Notes under the pieces: generated by a model | Databases searched by the model: none | What the model saw: the letters and a program-made list of their open reading frames with translations, nothing else | What the model was told of the DNA's origin: nothing | Program-made: the position numbers and the translations under genes | Shown here: positions 24,457 through 34,940 of the stretch, piece by piece | Layout: every line of letters begins with the position of its first letter | How positions within the stretch are numbered: position 1 is the stretch's first letter | Origin: Paenisporosarcina sp. TG20 | GTDB lineage: Bacteria; Bacillota; Bacilli; Bacillales_A; Planococcaceae | DNA length: 42,391 bases | NCBI RefSeq assembly: GCF_000286315.1 | Contig: NZ_ALJG01000353.1 | Location: 1-42,391, forward strand | Direction: 5' to 3'

Positions 24457-24636
24457 ATGGCAAAATTAGTAGTTACCCTCACTAGAAGTTTGATCGGTAC
24501 TAAACCAGATCAACGTAAAACTGTAGAAGCTTTAGGATTACGTAAAATGCATCAAACTGTTGAGCATGCTGACAACGCAGCTATCCGAGGGATGGTTGGC
24601 AAAGTAGCTCATTTAGTTTCTGTAAAGGAAGTTTAA
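24457..24636 (+). CDS. rpmD: 50S ribosomal protein L30
   Basis: 59 residues. Reads [22 protein letters not shown], then [21 protein letters not shown] and HLVSVKEV. Start ATG 24457 gives an 8-base spacing from AAGGGGGG; ATG 24451 is only 2-3 bases from it and adds Met-Thr. Confidence 0.96.
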   Translation: MAKLVVTLTRSLIGTKPDQRKTVEALGLRKMHQTVEHADNAAIRGMVGKVAHLVSVKEV

Positions 24637-24669
24637 TTAGTATTTTAGAATAAGGAGGTGCCAACCCAT

Positions 24670-25110
24670 ATGAAACTGCATGAGTTAAAACCAGCAGAAG
24701 GTTCTCGTTCTGAGCGTAAACGCAAAGGTCGCGGGATAGGTTCAGGTAATGGTAAAACTGCAGGTAGAGGGACTAAAGGTCAAAACTCTCGTTCAGGCGG
24801 CGGTGTTCGTCCAGGATTTGAAGGTGGCCAAAACCCACTAATGCGTCGTTTACCAAAGCGTGGCTTTACGAATATTAATCGTAAAGAATACGCGATTGTT
24901 AGTCTGGATACATTAAATCGTTTCGAAGAAGGTACAGTGGTAACATCTGCTTTACTTATCGAAACTGGTTATGTTAGCAACGAAAAGTCTGGCATCAAGA
25001 TTCTTGGTACCGGAACAATTGATAAAAAGCTTAATGTAAAAGCTAACAAGTTCTCAGCTTCTGCTAAAGAGGCTATAGAGGCTGCGGGCGGACAAACAGA
25101 GGTGGTTTAA
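24670..25110 (+). CDS. rplO: 50S ribosomal protein L15
   Basis: 146 residues. L15 is a late-assembly 50S protein. [13 protein letters not shown], the Gly/Arg-rich [20 protein letters not shown], and [17 protein letters not shown] are diagnostic. Start ATG 24670 with AAGGAGGTGCC upstream; ATG-less extension to 24658 lacks support. Its stop overlaps the secY start by one base. Confidence 0.97.
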   Translation: MKLHELKPAEGSRSERKRKGRGIGSGNGKTAGRGTKGQNSRSGGGVRPGFEGGQNPLMRRLPKRGFTNINRKEYAIVSLDTLNRFEEGTVVTSALLIETGYVSNEKSGIKILGTGTIDKKLNVKANKFSASAKEAIEAAGGQTEVV

Positions 25111-26399
25111 TGTTTCAGACAATCTCCAACTTTATGCGCGTTAGAGATATTCGTGATAAGATTATTTTTACCCTGTTAATGTTAATCATATTCCGTCTTG
25201 GAACTTTTGTTCCAGTACCGAATGTTGATGCACAAGTTTTACAAGCTACAGACCAATTTAGTTTGATTGGTTTCTTGAATACATTCGGCGGTGGTGCTCT
25301 TGCAAACTTTTCTATTTTAGCAATGGGAATTATGCCATACATCACTGCATCAATTATTGTTCAATTGTTACAAATGGATGTTGTACCAAAGTTTACGGAA
25401 TGGGCACAACAAGGTGAAGTCGGAAGACGTAAACTTGCTCAGTTCACACGTTACTTCACAATATTGTTGGCTTTTATACAATCCATCGCAATGTCTTATG
25501 GATTTAACGCCATGTATGGTGGTACTTTAATCAAGGACGATGGGATTTCAACGTATATTGTTATAGCTATTGTGTTAACAGCTGGGACTGCATTCCTACT
25601 TTGGTTATCTGAGCAGATTACTGCTAAAGGTGTTGGTAATGGTATTTCCATTATCATCTTCGCAGGTATTGTTGCTGGGATGCCAAGCGCCGCTAATCAA
25701 ATCTATGCACAACAAATAGATGGTGCTGGTGACGATTTATTTATACGGATTGGTATTATGGTATTGCTTGTTTTAGCGATTATCGCTGTTACCGTTGGCG
25801 TAATCTATGTTCAACAAGCGTTACGTAAAATTCCAATTCAGTATGCAAAACGTGTTGCTGGACGTGGAACTGGCGGACAACAAACGCATTTACCGTTAAA
25901 AGTTAATGCTGCTGGAGTTATCCCAGTAATCTTTGCGGTTGCATTTATCATTACACCACAAACACTTGCAACATTCTTTGGGGAAAATAATGTAACACTG
26001 TTTATTCAGAACACATTCGATTATTCTAAACCGGTTGGTATGATGATCTATGTTGCATTAATCATTGCATTTACGTATTTCTATGCGTTTATTCAAGTAA
26101 ACCCAGAAAAAGTTGCAGACAACTTGAAAAAACAAGGGGCATACATTCCGGCAATTCGTCCAGGAAAGAACACACAAGACTATTTAACAACAGTATTGTA
26201 TCGTTTAACTTTCGTGGGTGCGATTTTCCTTGCAATAGTGTCGATCATGCCGATTTTGTTCATCAACTTCGCTGGTCTTCCACCTGCTGCACAAATCGGT
26301 GGAACAAGTTTACTTATCGTTGTTGGTGTTGCGTTGGAAACGATGAAACAACTCGAAGCACAGTTAGTGAAACGCCACTACAAAGGCTTCATGAAATGA
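25110..26399 (+). CDS. secY: Preprotein translocase subunit SecY
   Basis: 429 residues with ten hydrophobic segments. Forms the Sec channel with SecE and SecG. The first cytoplasmic/TM region reads RDIRDKIIFTLLMLIIFRLGTFVPVP; the plug/TM2 signature GGGALANFSILAMGIMPYI and the C4-C5 cytosolic loops (RVAGRGTGGQQTHLPLKVN; AIRPGKNT) are present. Overlaps the rplO stop by one base. Confidence 0.98.
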   Translation: MFQTISNFMRVRDIRDKIIFTLLMLIIFRLGTFVPVPNVDAQVLQATDQFSLIGFLNTFGGGALANFSILAMGIMPYITASIIVQLLQMDVVPKFTEWAQQGEVGRRKLAQFTRYFTILLAFIQSIAMSYGFNAMYGGTLIKDDGISTYIVIAIVLTAGTAFLLWLSEQITAKGVGNGISIIIFAGIVAGMPSAANQIYAQQIDGAGDDLFIRIGIMVLLVLAIIAVTVGVIYVQQALRKIPIQYAKRVAGRGTGGQQTHLPLKVNAAGVIPVIFAVAFIITPQTLATFFGENNVTLFIQNTFDYSKPVGMMIYVALIIAFTYFYAFIQVNPEKVADNLKKQGAYIPAIRPGKNTQDYLTTVLYRLTFVGAIFLAIVSIMPILFINFAGLPPAAQIGGTSLLIVVGVALETMKQLEAQLVKRHYKGFMK

Positions 26400-26455
26400 T
26401 TTCTGGTTAAAAAGATTCAATTCTTTCTAACCTACAATCTATATGTAGGGGGTAA

Positions 26456-27493
<1,038 letters not shown>

Positions 27494-27526
27494 CCTGATT
27501 TTTTATACAGAAGGGAGACTGGGTTG

Positions 27527-27745
27527 ATGGCGAAAGACGATGTAATTGAAGTCGAAGGTAAAGTTATTGAAACTTTGCCAAACGCGATGTTTAAAGTGGA
27601 ATTGGAAAATGGTCATACAATTCTTGCTCATGTTTCGGGCAAAATACGTATGCACTTTATCCGAATCCTACCTGGAGACAAGGTTACAATAGAACTTTCT
27701 CCTTACGATTTAACTCGCGGTCGTATCACGTACCGTTTTAAATAA
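27527..27745 (+). CDS. infA: Translation initiation factor IF-1
   Basis: 72 residues. IF-1 occupies the A site during initiation. OB-fold: [40 protein letters not shown], and [18 protein letters not shown] 27527 is chosen (AAGGGAGA about 9 bases upstream); an in-frame TTG one codon earlier is possible. Confidence 0.98.
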   Translation: MAKDDVIEVEGKVIETLPNAMFKVELENGHTILAHVSGKIRMHFIRILPGDKVTIELSPYDLTRGRITYRFK

Positions 27746-27782
27746 TCTTTTGCACTCCGGACCATTAAGGAGGTTAGGTTAG

Positions 27783-27896
<114 letters not shown>

Positions 27897-27918
27897 TTTG
27901 AAGGAGGTGCACTAACAC

Positions 27919-28284
27919 ATGGCACGTATTGCAGGTGTAGACATTCCACGCGATAAACGCGTTGTTATTTCATTAACATATATATTCGGTATTGGTAAAA
28001 CAAACGCTCAAAAAGCTTTGGCTGATGCTGGCGTTTCTGAAGATACACGAGTTCGTGATCTTACAGAAGACGAATTAAACAAAATTCGTGATGCAATCGG
28101 TGCTTTCAAGGTTGAAGGTGACCTTCGCCGTGAAGTATCATTAAACATTAAACGATTGATGGAAATCGGTTCATTCCGTGGTATCCGTCATCGTAGAGGT
28201 TTACCTGTTCGCGGTCAAAACACGAAGAACAATGCGCGTACGCGTAAAGGTCCTCGTAAAACTGTTGCTAACAAGAAAAAATAA
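27919..28284 (+). CDS. rpsM: 30S ribosomal protein S13
   Basis: 121 residues. S13 makes intersubunit bridges with L5 and contacts P-site tRNA through its tail. [25 protein letters not shown] and [20 protein letters not shown] are diagnostic; ends VANKKK. RBS GAAGGAGG before ATG 27919. Confidence 0.98.
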   Translation: MARIAGVDIPRDKRVVISLTYIFGIGKTNAQKALADAGVSEDTRVRDLTEDELNKIRDAIGAFKVEGDLRREVSLNIKRLMEIGSFRGIRHRRGLPVRGQNTKNNARTRKGPRKTVANKKK

Positions 28285-28309
28285 TCAGTAAAGGAGGTTT
28301 CTTCCTAAC

Positions 28310-28699
28310 ATGGCACGTAAACAACAAACACGTAAGCGTCGTGTGAAAAAGAATATCGAATCCGGTATTGCTCACATTCGCTCTACATTTAACAACACAA
28401 TTGTAACTATTACAGATATGCAAGGAAACGCAGTTTCTTGGTCAAGTGCTGGTTCACTTGGTTTTAAAGGATCTCGTAAATCAACACCATTTGCTGCGCA
28501 AATGGCTGCTGAAGCAGCTGCGAAATCATCTGTTGAACATGGCTTAAAGACGTTAGAAGTAACGGTAAAAGGTCCTGGTGCAGGTCGTGAAGCTGCAATT
28601 CGTGCACTTCAAGCTGCAGGTCTTGATGTTACAGCTATTAAAGATGTAACTCCAGTTCCACATAACGGTTGCCGTCCACCAAAACGTCGTCGCGTGTAA
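28310..28699 (+). CDS. rpsK: 30S ribosomal protein S11
   Basis: 129 residues. S11 forms the platform at the E-site mRNA exit. Seen: [45 protein letters not shown], and the C-terminal [26 protein letters not shown] before ATG 28310. A 138-base gap without a gene follows before rpoA; it holds a small TCTCAA/TTGAGA inverted repeat. Confidence 0.98.
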   Translation: MARKQQTRKRRVKKNIESGIAHIRSTFNNTIVTITDMQGNAVSWSSAGSLGFKGSRKSTPFAAQMAAEAAAKSSVEHGLKTLEVTVKGPGAGREAAIRALQAAGLDVTAIKDVTPVPHNGCRPPKRRRV

Positions 28700-28837
28700 T
28701 AGGTGCCTCTCAAATTAATTGATTGAGAACATCATTTCTTGTACACACTAAGTTGTGCAATACCGATAAGTCTAGTACTATCGATTTCATGATGGAACAA
28801 ACCTATACATTGATGTTTTGAAGGAGGGTAAATTGTA

Positions 28838-29782
28838 ATGATCGAAATAGAAAAACCAAAGATTGAAACGGTTGATATCAGCGAAGGTGCCAATTTTGGT
28901 AAGTTTGTTGTCGAACCGCTTGAGCGTGGATATGGAAACACATTAGGTAATTCACTACGACGTATCTTATTATCTTCTTTACCAGGAGCTGCAGTAACTT
29001 CTATTCAAATTGATGGTGTACTTCACGAGTTCTCTACTATTGAGGGTGTTGTTGAAGATGTAGCTTCAGTTATAATGAATGTGAAAAAATTAGCTCTTAA
29101 AATCTACTCTGATGAAGAAAAAGTCATAGAGATTGATGTTAAAGGTGATGGACAGATTACAGCCGCTGACATTACACATGACAGTGATGTAGAAATATTA
29201 AATCCTGATCTCTATATTGCAACAATCGGTAAAAATGGTCATTTGCGTATGCGTATGTATGCACAACGTGGCCGCGGTTACACTCCTGCTGATCAAAACA
29301 AACGTGAGGATCTTCCTATTGGGGTTATCCCAATAGACTCTATTTACACTCCAGTTTCACGCGTCAATTTCCAAGTAGAAAATACTCGTGTTGGTCAAAT
29401 GACTAATTACGATAAACTTTCTCTTGATGTGTGGACAGATGGTAGCATCGGTCCGAAAGAAGCGATTTCGCTTGGTGCTAAGATTTTAACTGAGCATCTA
29501 AACATCTTTGTTGGGATGACGGATGAGGCAAAAACTGCTGAAATCATGGTCGAAAAAGAAGAGGATCAAAAAGAAAAAGTTTTAGAGATGACTATCGAAG
29601 AACTTGATCTTTCTGTTCGTTCTTATAACTGTTTGAAGCGCGCAGGTATTAATACTGTACTTGAGTTAGCTAGCAAATCAGAAGACGATATGATGAAAGT
29701 ACGTAACCTTGGACGAAAATCACTAGAAGAAGTAAAAGTGAAGCTAGAAGACCTTGGCTTAGGATTACGCAAAGAAGACTAA
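28838..29782 (+). CDS. rpoA: RNA polymerase subunit alpha
   Basis: 314 residues. The N-terminal domain (about 1-230) dimerises to start RNAP assembly: [23 protein letters not shown] is the hallmark. The C-terminal domain (about 250-310) binds UP elements and regulators: [17 protein letters not shown] and [25 protein letters not shown] before ATG 28838. Alpha operon gene between rpsK and rplQ. Confidence 0.98.
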   Translation: MIEIEKPKIETVDISEGANFGKFVVEPLERGYGNTLGNSLRRILLSSLPGAAVTSIQIDGVLHEFSTIEGVVEDVASVIMNVKKLALKIYSDEEKVIEIDVKGDGQITAADITHDSDVEILNPDLYIATIGKNGHLRMRMYAQRGRGYTPADQNKREDLPIGVIPIDSIYTPVSRVNFQVENTRVGQMTNYDKLSLDVWTDGSIGPKEAISLGAKILTEHLNIFVGMTDEAKTAEIMVEKEEDQKEKVLEMTIEELDLSVRSYNCLKRAGINTVLELASKSEDDMMKVRNLGRKSLEEVKVKLEDLGLGLRKED

Positions 29783-29834
29783 GCAATTTATATGATAAAG
29801 ACAGATTAATATTTAGCGAAGGAGGTTAACATCA

Positions 29835-30215
29835 ATGGGTTACAGAAAACTTGGTCGTACAAGTTCTCAACGTAAAGCGATGTTACGTGACTTAACAACT
29901 GATTTGATCATCAACGAACGAATTCAAACGACAGAAACTCGTGCGAAGGAATTACGTTCGGTTGTTGAGAAGATGATTACATTAGGAAAACGTGGAGATT
30001 TGCATGCACGCAGACAAGCTGCATCTTATATTCGTCGTGAACTAGTAACCGCTACTGATGAAGAAGGCAATGATTCAACAATTTATGCATTGCAAAAATT
30101 GTTTGATGATGTAGCTCCACGCTACGCTGAACGTCAAGGCGGATATACAAGAATTATGAAAATGGGACCTCGTCGAGGAGACGGAGCACCCGTTGTAATT
30201 ATTGAATTAGTTTAA
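29835..30215 (+). CDS. rplQ: 50S ribosomal protein L17
   Basis: 126 residues. L17 lies at the tunnel exit rim. Reads [20 protein letters not shown], with [25 protein letters not shown] and [19 protein letters not shown] few residues longer than B. subtilis L17 through the TDEEGNDST insertion. RBS GAAGGAGG before ATG 29835. Last gene of the alpha operon. Confidence 0.98.
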   Translation: MGYRKLGRTSSQRKAMLRDLTTDLIINERIQTTETRAKELRSVVEKMITLGKRGDLHARRQAASYIRRELVTATDEEGNDSTIYALQKLFDDVAPRYAERQGGYTRIMKMGPRRGDGAPVVIIELV

Positions 30216-30233
30216 TCATTCATTACAATTAGA

Positions 30234-30268
30234 AGAGGGTACTAGGTTATTAGTCACCCTCTTTTTTT
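30234..30268 (+). terminator. Terminator of the S10-spc-alpha cluster
   Basis: AGAGGGTACTA pairs with TAGTCACCCTCT (one bulged G) and is followed by seven T. It lies 18 bases after rplQ. Confidence 0.9.
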
Positions 30269-30270
30269 AA

Positions 30271-30704
30271 CAATGATAAGAGAGTAAAAAGTTTTGGATA
30301 TCAGTATAAGAAATACATCAGCATGCACCATTATTGGTGCAAACTGTGTATTTCTAACACTGATAAAAGATTAAAAAGTTTTGGTATCAGTATAAGAAAT
30401 ACATCAGCATGCACCATCATTGGTGCAAACTGTGTATTTCTAACACTGATAAAAGAGTAAAAAGTTTTGGATATCAGTATAAGAAATACATCAGCATGCA
30501 CCATCATTGGTGCAAACTGTGTATTTCTAACACTGATAAAAGATTAAAAAGTTTTGGATATCAGTATAAGAAATACATCAGCATGCACCATTATTGGTGC
30601 AAACTGTGTATTTCTAACACTGATAAAAGATTAAAAAGTTTTGGTATCAGTATAAGAAATACATCAGCATGCACCATCATTGGTGCAAACTGTGTATTTC
30701 TAAC
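30271..30704 (+). repeat. Five tandem 86/87-bp hairpin repeats
   Basis: The core GCATGCACCA occurs at 30321, 30407, 30494, 30581 and 30667 (spacing 86, 87, 87, 86). Each unit is an interrupted palindrome: outer arms TATCAGT / ACTGATA, middle arms GAAATACA / TGTATTTC, inner arms GCACCA / TGGTGC around a 4-base loop. Copies are nearly identical, alternating TTAT and TCAT loops and GATATCAG or GTATCAG. The last copy loses its outer right arm. An open frame over 30409-30822 is a by-product. The stretch 30705-30828 holds no gene. Confidence 0.9.
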
Positions 30705-30828
30705 AAGGTTTATACGACATAACGAAAAGCAGAGCGTTATGATGAGCGGACCCTTTGGTGGCGTCTCGTCTAGCTCTACGCACCTCATTCACGTGTACGG
30801 CATGAGCAACCGAATACGATAAACATAT

Positions 30829-30867
30829 AAAAGAGCGCATTTCTCTGAATGAGGTGCGCGCTTTTTT
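30829..30867 (+). terminator. Intrinsic terminator after the hairpin array
   Basis: AAAAGAGCGCA pairs with TGCGCGCTTTT with one mismatch, followed by six T. No protein gene ends nearby, which raises the possibility of a non-coding transcript from the array. Confidence 0.7.
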
Positions 30868-30905
30868 AATTAATAGAAGATTTTGATATCACGCTAAGAT
30901 AATAC

Positions 30906-30942
30906 AACAGTTTGGTCAATTTGTAAGCAAGCTGTTTTTTTT
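30906..30942 (+). terminator. Second intrinsic terminator before ecfA1
   Basis: AACAGTTTG (30906-30914) pairs with CAAGCTGTT (30928-30936), followed by eight T. Flanked by TGATATCAC and GTGATATGA, the same outer-arm architecture as the upstream repeat units. Confidence 0.75.
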
Positions 30943-30949
30943 CTAGTAG

Positions 30950-30958
30950 TGATATGAT
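30950..30958 (+). promoter_or_regulatory. Possible extended -10 promoter for the ecf operon
   Basis: TGATATGAT forms an extended -10 element (TG-n-TATGAT). No good -35 is seen at 17 bases. Placed just after the terminator and about 100 bases before ecfA1. Confidence 0.4.
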
Positions 30959-30985
30959 ATAAAGATATTAGTATTATTTTGAAAA

Positions 30986-31025
30986 GACATCAGCTTGCCT
31001 CATTAAGGGTGCAAGCTGTGTTTTT
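30986..31025 (+). promoter_or_regulatory. Leader hairpin of the ecf operon, related to the tandem repeats
   Basis: CAGCTTGC (30991-30998) pairs with GCAAGCTG (31011-31018), followed by TGTTTTT, so it looks like an attenuator or terminator. Its sequence (ACATCAGC-TGC ... GGTGCAA-CTGTGT) clearly resembles the core of the five tandem units upstream. Confidence 0.6.
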
Positions 31026-31062
31026 AAATAGATTGAACTGTTTTATTGGAGGTCTCTATTAC

Positions 31063-31908
31063 ATGAATGAAATTCTATCGTTTCACAATGTTATCTATAC
31101 ATATTCACCAGAAGAAACTGAAATCCGAAAAGCACTAGAAGATATTTCTTTTTCTGTCAGCGATGGCGAGTGGATTGCAATCGTTGGTCATAATGGTTCT
31201 GGGAAATCCACAATGGCGAAACTCATGAACGGCCTGTTATTTCCGCAAAGTGGAGAAGTAAGGGTTTTTGGTGAAACGCTTAATGCAGATAATTTATGGG
31301 ATATTCGATCACAAATGGGTATGGTATTTCAAAATCCAGACAATCAATTTGTCGGTGCTACCGTACAGGACGATGTCGCTTTTGCTTTAGAAAATAATGG
31401 AGTTTCATTTAAAGATATGGTTGTAAGAGTCCATGAGTCACTTACTCAAGTGAAAATGGAGAAACATTTAAATAGCGAACCGCATCATTTATCAGGCGGT
31501 CAAAAACAACGGGTTGCCATTGCGGCAGCACTTGCTTTAAAACCAAAGATATTAATATTGGACGAGGCAACTTCAATGCTTGACCCACAAGGACGCGAAG
31601 AAGTTTTAACGACTGTACAACGTTTACGTAAAGAAACGAATTTAACTGTATTGTCAATTACACACGACCTTGAAGAAGCATTGCTTGCAGATCGAATACT
31701 AGTATTAAATAATGGACGTAAGTACACAGAAGGAACACCTGACGAAATTTTTTCTCGTGGTGAAGAGTTAGTAGAACTTGGACTAGATTTACCTTTTGCA
31801 TTGAGGATGAGCAAGATACTCGGCGACAATGGAATTATATTAAAACAGGATCATATGTCAGAACGAGATTTGGTGAATGATATATGGATATCCAACTTCA
31901 AAAAATAG
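31063..31908 (+). CDS. ecfA1: ECF transporter energy-coupling ATPase EcfA1
   Basis: 281 residues. One of two ATPases that power vitamin/metal uptake with EcfT and exchangeable S subunits. Walker A GHNGSGKST (42-50), Q-loop FQNPDNQFVG, signature LSGGQKQR, Walker B ILILDEATSMLD, and H-loop SITHD. Start ATG 31063 with TTGGAGG upstream; the open frame begins earlier at 30979 inside the leader hairpin and is not used. Overlaps ecfA2 by 25 bases. The S subunits are probably encoded elsewhere. Confidence 0.96.
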   Translation: MNEILSFHNVIYTYSPEETEIRKALEDISFSVSDGEWIAIVGHNGSGKSTMAKLMNGLLFPQSGEVRVFGETLNADNLWDIRSQMGMVFQNPDNQFVGATVQDDVAFALENNGVSFKDMVVRVHESLTQVKMEKHLNSEPHHLSGGQKQRVAIAAALALKPKILILDEATSMLDPQGREEVLTTVQRLRKETNLTVLSITHDLEEALLADRILVLNNGRKYTEGTPDEIFSRGEELVELGLDLPFALRMSKILGDNGIILKQDHMSERDLVNDIWISNFKK

Positions 31909-32756
31909 GCTATTCATACGCCAAAGGAACACCCTTTGAAAAACGTGCGCTAACTGACGTCGATTTAGAAATCATATCAGGTTCATATCAAGCAATTATT
32001 GGTCATACAGGGTCTGGTAAGTCTACTTTGCTACAACACTTAAATGCCTTATTAAAACCAACTGAAGGAACTATTCAGATTGGCAATTTGATGATTCAAG
32101 CAGGTAAGAAAGTTAAAAACTTAAAGCCAATCCGACAGAAAATCGGTATTGTTTTTCAATTCCCTGAACATCAACTGTTTGATGAGACTGTTTTAAAAGA
32201 TATAATGTTTGGTCCATTAAACTACGGTGTTCCTGCAGATGAGGCAGAGAGACGTGCGCGTCTTTTAGTTGAACAATTGGGTTTACCTGAAGAGGTATTA
32301 GAGAAATCTCCTTTTGATCTATCAGGTGGTCAAATGCGTCGAGTCGCAATTGCAGGTGTTTTGGCGATGGAACCAAGCGTCCTTGTATTGGACGAACCCA
32401 CGGCAGGCTTAGACCCTCGTGGTCGTCGTGAAATCATGGATTTATTCCATAAGCTACATGTGGAAAAAGGTTTTACCACCATTTTGGTTACTCATTCGAT
32501 GGAGGATGCTGCTCGTTATGCGGACAGTGTAGCTATTATGAAAGATGGCCGTTGTGTTTTAAGTGGACAGCCAATTGAAGTCTTTGGTAACGAACAAAGA
32601 CTCATTGAGTTTGGGTTAGCTGCACCGCGCATCGTTCGTTTTCAACGTGAATTTGAAGAGTTACTCGGATATCCACTACCTATACTTTGTCTAACTGAAG
32701 AACAGTTAGTAAATGAAATTGCACGTGTTGCACAAGTGGAGCGTGAGTCTTCATGA
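31884..32756 (+). CDS. ecfA2: ECF transporter energy-coupling ATPase EcfA2
   Basis: 290 residues. Partner ATPase of EcfA1. Walker A GHTGSGKST, Q-loop FQFPEHQLFDETV, signature LSGGQMRR, Walker B VLVLDEPTAGLD, H-loop VTHSM. Starts MDIQLQKIGYSYAKGTPFEKRAL, as in Bacillus homologues, with the start inside ecfA1. Its last bases overlap ecfT (ATGA), so the three genes form a tight unit. Confidence 0.96.
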   Translation: MDIQLQKIGYSYAKGTPFEKRALTDVDLEIISGSYQAIIGHTGSGKSTLLQHLNALLKPTEGTIQIGNLMIQAGKKVKNLKPIRQKIGIVFQFPEHQLFDETVLKDIMFGPLNYGVPADEAERRARLLVEQLGLPEEVLEKSPFDLSGGQMRRVAIAGVLAMEPSVLVLDEPTAGLDPRGRREIMDLFHKLHVEKGFTTILVTHSMEDAARYADSVAIMKDGRCVLSGQPIEVFGNEQRLIEFGLAAPRIVRFQREFEELLGYPLPILCLTEEQLVNEIARVAQVERESS

Positions 32757-33550
32757 TGGAAAAAATGATTTTTGGTCGTTATATTCCTGGAGATTCATTC
32801 ATTCATAAATTAGATCCACGGTCTAAATTAATATTTGTATTTCTATTTATCGGAATTATATTTTTAGCAAACAACATTATATCGTATGCTTTATTAGTAG
32901 TATTTACACTGATTACGATATTCTTTTCTAAGATACGTTTATATTTTTTAATAAATGGCTTAAAACCAATCATATTTTTAGTTATTTTCACCTTTTTGTT
33001 ACATATCTTCTTTACAAAAGAAGGAGATTTATTGCTTAAGTGGCAATTCATTGAAGTGTACGAAGAAGGATTAAAACAAGGTATTTTCATTTCTGTTCGA
33101 TTTTTAGTGTTGGTCATGATTACGTCTATTCTTACATTAACTACTTCTCCTATATCTATAACAGATGGGATGGAGACTTTATTAAATCCCTTTAAGCGTT
33201 TTAAATTACCAGTACATGAACTAGCATTAATGATGTCGATTTCGTTACGTTTTATTCCAACCTTGATGGATGAAACTGATAAAATTTTAAAAGCTCAAAT
33301 GGCTAGAGGCTCTGATATTAGTTCAGGACCTGTTAGAGAACGAATAAAAGCGGTGGTGCCCTTGCTAATACCTCTATTCGTTAGCGCCTTTAAACGTGCA
33401 GAAGATTTAGCTGTAGCGATGGAAGTTCGAGGTTATAGAGGGGGAGAAGGACGTACACGTTACCGTCAATTAAAATGGGATTGGCGTGATTCAACGATAA
33501 TCCTAGTATTAATAATTATTGCAATAATACTCTTGTGGTTACGTTCGTAA
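32753..33550 (+). CDS. ecfT: ECF transporter transmembrane subunit EcfT
   Basis: 265 residues with five or so membrane segments. Scaffold coupling the ATPases to S subunits. Starts near MIFGRYIPGDSFIHKLDPRSKL, typical for EcfT; the coupling-helix X-Arg-Gly motifs are ARG in QMARGSD and VRG in MEVRGYRGG. Start ATG 32753 overlaps the ecfA2 stop; a second ATG follows directly at 32756. Confidence 0.95.
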   Translation: MMEKMIFGRYIPGDSFIHKLDPRSKLIFVFLFIGIIFLANNIISYALLVVFTLITIFFSKIRLYFLINGLKPIIFLVIFTFLLHIFFTKEGDLLLKWQFIEVYEEGLKQGIFISVRFLVLVMITSILTLTTSPISITDGMETLLNPFKRFKLPVHELALMMSISLRFIPTLMDETDKILKAQMARGSDISSGPVRERIKAVVPLLIPLFVSAFKRAEDLAVAMEVRGYRGGEGRTRYRQLKWDWRDSTIILVLIIIAIILLWLRS

Positions 33551-33567
33551 AGCTAGGGGGAACAACA

Positions 33568-34317
33568 GTGAAACGTTTGAAAGCGGTTATTATGTATGAC
33601 GGGTATGGTTTTGCAGGCTATCAAATACAACTGAATGAACGTACTGTTCAACTCGAGCTAGAAAGAGTACTTGCTAAAATGCACAAAAGGAATAACGTGA
33701 AAGTAGTCGCGAGTGGTCGGACAGATGCTGGCGTCCATGCAACTGGACAAGTAATTCATTTTGATACTGACCTACAATTCCCTGTAAATCGTTGGGTTCG
33801 AGCTCTCAACACTCAACTACCTGGAGATATTCGAGTGATCTCAGTAGAAGAAGTTTCAAACGAATTCCACGCGAGATACGGCACTATTGGGAAAGTGTAT
33901 AGGTACAAGTGGAGTTTAAGTGATGTAGAGAGTCCGTTTAAGCGCAATTATGTCGTGCATACTCCTGGAGTTAGGCCGAACATACAACGCATGAGAGAAG
34001 CCGCACAAGCGTTTCTGGGAACACATGATTTTACGAGTTTTTGTTCGGCACGTACAGAAGTAGTCGATAGAGTTCGAACTATTAAACGTTTAGAGTTACT
34101 TGAGAGTGACCAAGATGAACTTCATATGGTCATTGAAGGAGACGGCTTTTTATATAATATGGTTCGAATAATTGCAGGGAACTTATGGGAAGTCGGAATT
34201 GGCAAACGTGAACCTGCGGAGATGGCATCCTTGCTTGTTGCTGTAAATCGGAAGAGAGCTGGGAAGACCGCTCCTGCACGAGGTTTATACTTAGAGTCAG
34301 TGTTTTATTCCGAGTGA
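33568..34317 (+). CDS. truA: tRNA pseudouridine(38-40) synthase TruA
   Basis: 249 residues. Makes pseudouridine at positions 38-40 of the anticodon arm. The catalytic Asp53 lies in SGRTDAGVHA; further motifs are FHARYGTIGKVYRYKW, THDFTSFCSARTE and GDGFLYNMVRIIAG. Start GTG 33568, 8 bases after GCTAGGGGG; in-frame codons upstream overlap ecfT. Same place as in B. subtilis, between ecfT and rplM. Confidence 0.96.
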   Translation: MKRLKAVIMYDGYGFAGYQIQLNERTVQLELERVLAKMHKRNNVKVVASGRTDAGVHATGQVIHFDTDLQFPVNRWVRALNTQLPGDIRVISVEEVSNEFHARYGTIGKVYRYKWSLSDVESPFKRNYVVHTPGVRPNIQRMREAAQAFLGTHDFTSFCSARTEVVDRVRTIKRLELLESDQDELHMVIEGDGFLYNMVRIIAGNLWEVGIGKREPAEMASLLVAVNRKRAGKTAPARGLYLESVFYSE

Positions 34318-34349
34318 AGCAACACGTCCAGGTGTTTTGCAATAAACTC

Positions 34350-34378
34350 TTGACTTATTCTTCATTTCGTTATACAAT
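34350..34378 (+). promoter_or_regulatory. Promoter of rplM-rpsI
   Basis: TTGACT (34350-34355), 17 bases, TACAAT (34373-34378). It leaves a leader of roughly 100 bases. Confidence 0.7.
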
Positions 34379-34384
34379 CACATA

Positions 34385-34465
34385 TGGATTTCCATTTACT
34401 TCATGATAAGCCCCGAAACTTATTTTTATGAAGATAGAGAACATTTTAAATCATATTAGATTGAA
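34385..34465 (+). ncRNA. Ribosomal protein L13 leader
   Basis: Low-GC Gram-positive bacteria carry a known L13 leader RNA before rplM. Here CTTCAT (34401 region) pairs with ATGAAG, and ATAAG with CTTAT inside it, around CCCCGAAA. Position and fold fit, but I have not aligned it to the family; autoregulation by L13 is an inference. Confidence 0.45.
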
Positions 34466-34482
34466 TTAGGAGGACAAAATAA

Positions 34483-34920
34483 ATGCGTACAACATTCATG
34501 GCTAAAGGTCACGAAGTAGAGCGTAAGTGGGTAATCGTAGACGCTGAAGGCCAAATCCTTGGTCGCTTAGCATCTGAAGTTGCTGCAATCTTACGTGGTA
34601 AAAATAAACCAACTTTCACACCAAACGTTGATACAGGTGATCACGTTATTATTATTAATGCAGAGAAAATTCAGTTGACTGGTAAAAAATTAACAGACAA
34701 AATTTATTACCGTCACACAATGCACCCAGGTGGTTTGAAAAAACGTACGGCTTTAGAAATGCGTACAAACTACCCAACAAAAATGTTAGAATTAGCAATC
34801 AAAGGAATGCTTCCTAAAAACTCTTTAGGTCGTCAAACTTTCACAAAACTTAATGTATACGCTGGACCAGAACATCCACATGCAGCACAACAACCAGAAG
34901 TTTATGAAATTAAAGGATAA
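34483..34920 (+). CDS. rplM: 50S ribosomal protein L13
   Basis: 145 residues, same length as B. subtilis. Early-assembly 50S protein. Reads [59 protein letters not shown], and [21 protein letters not shown] before ATG 34483. Pairs with rpsI. Confidence 0.98.
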   Translation: MRTTFMAKGHEVERKWVIVDAEGQILGRLASEVAAILRGKNKPTFTPNVDTGDHVIIINAEKIQLTGKKLTDKIYYRHTMHPGGLKKRTALEMRTNYPTKMLELAIKGMLPKNSLGRQTFTKLNVYAGPEHPHAAQQPEVYEIKG

Positions 34921-34940
34921 TTAAAAAGGAGGATACAACC

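Noticed and set aside
30409-30822. 137-codon open frame across the hairpin array
   Set aside because: It runs through palindromic repeats of mixed 86/87-base length and ends in unrelated sequence; no RBS. A by-product of the repeat.
30705-30828. Possible partner copy of the MITE-like element at 36919-37080
   Set aside because: Similar GC-rich character, but no shared inverted repeat or clear sequence identity was found.
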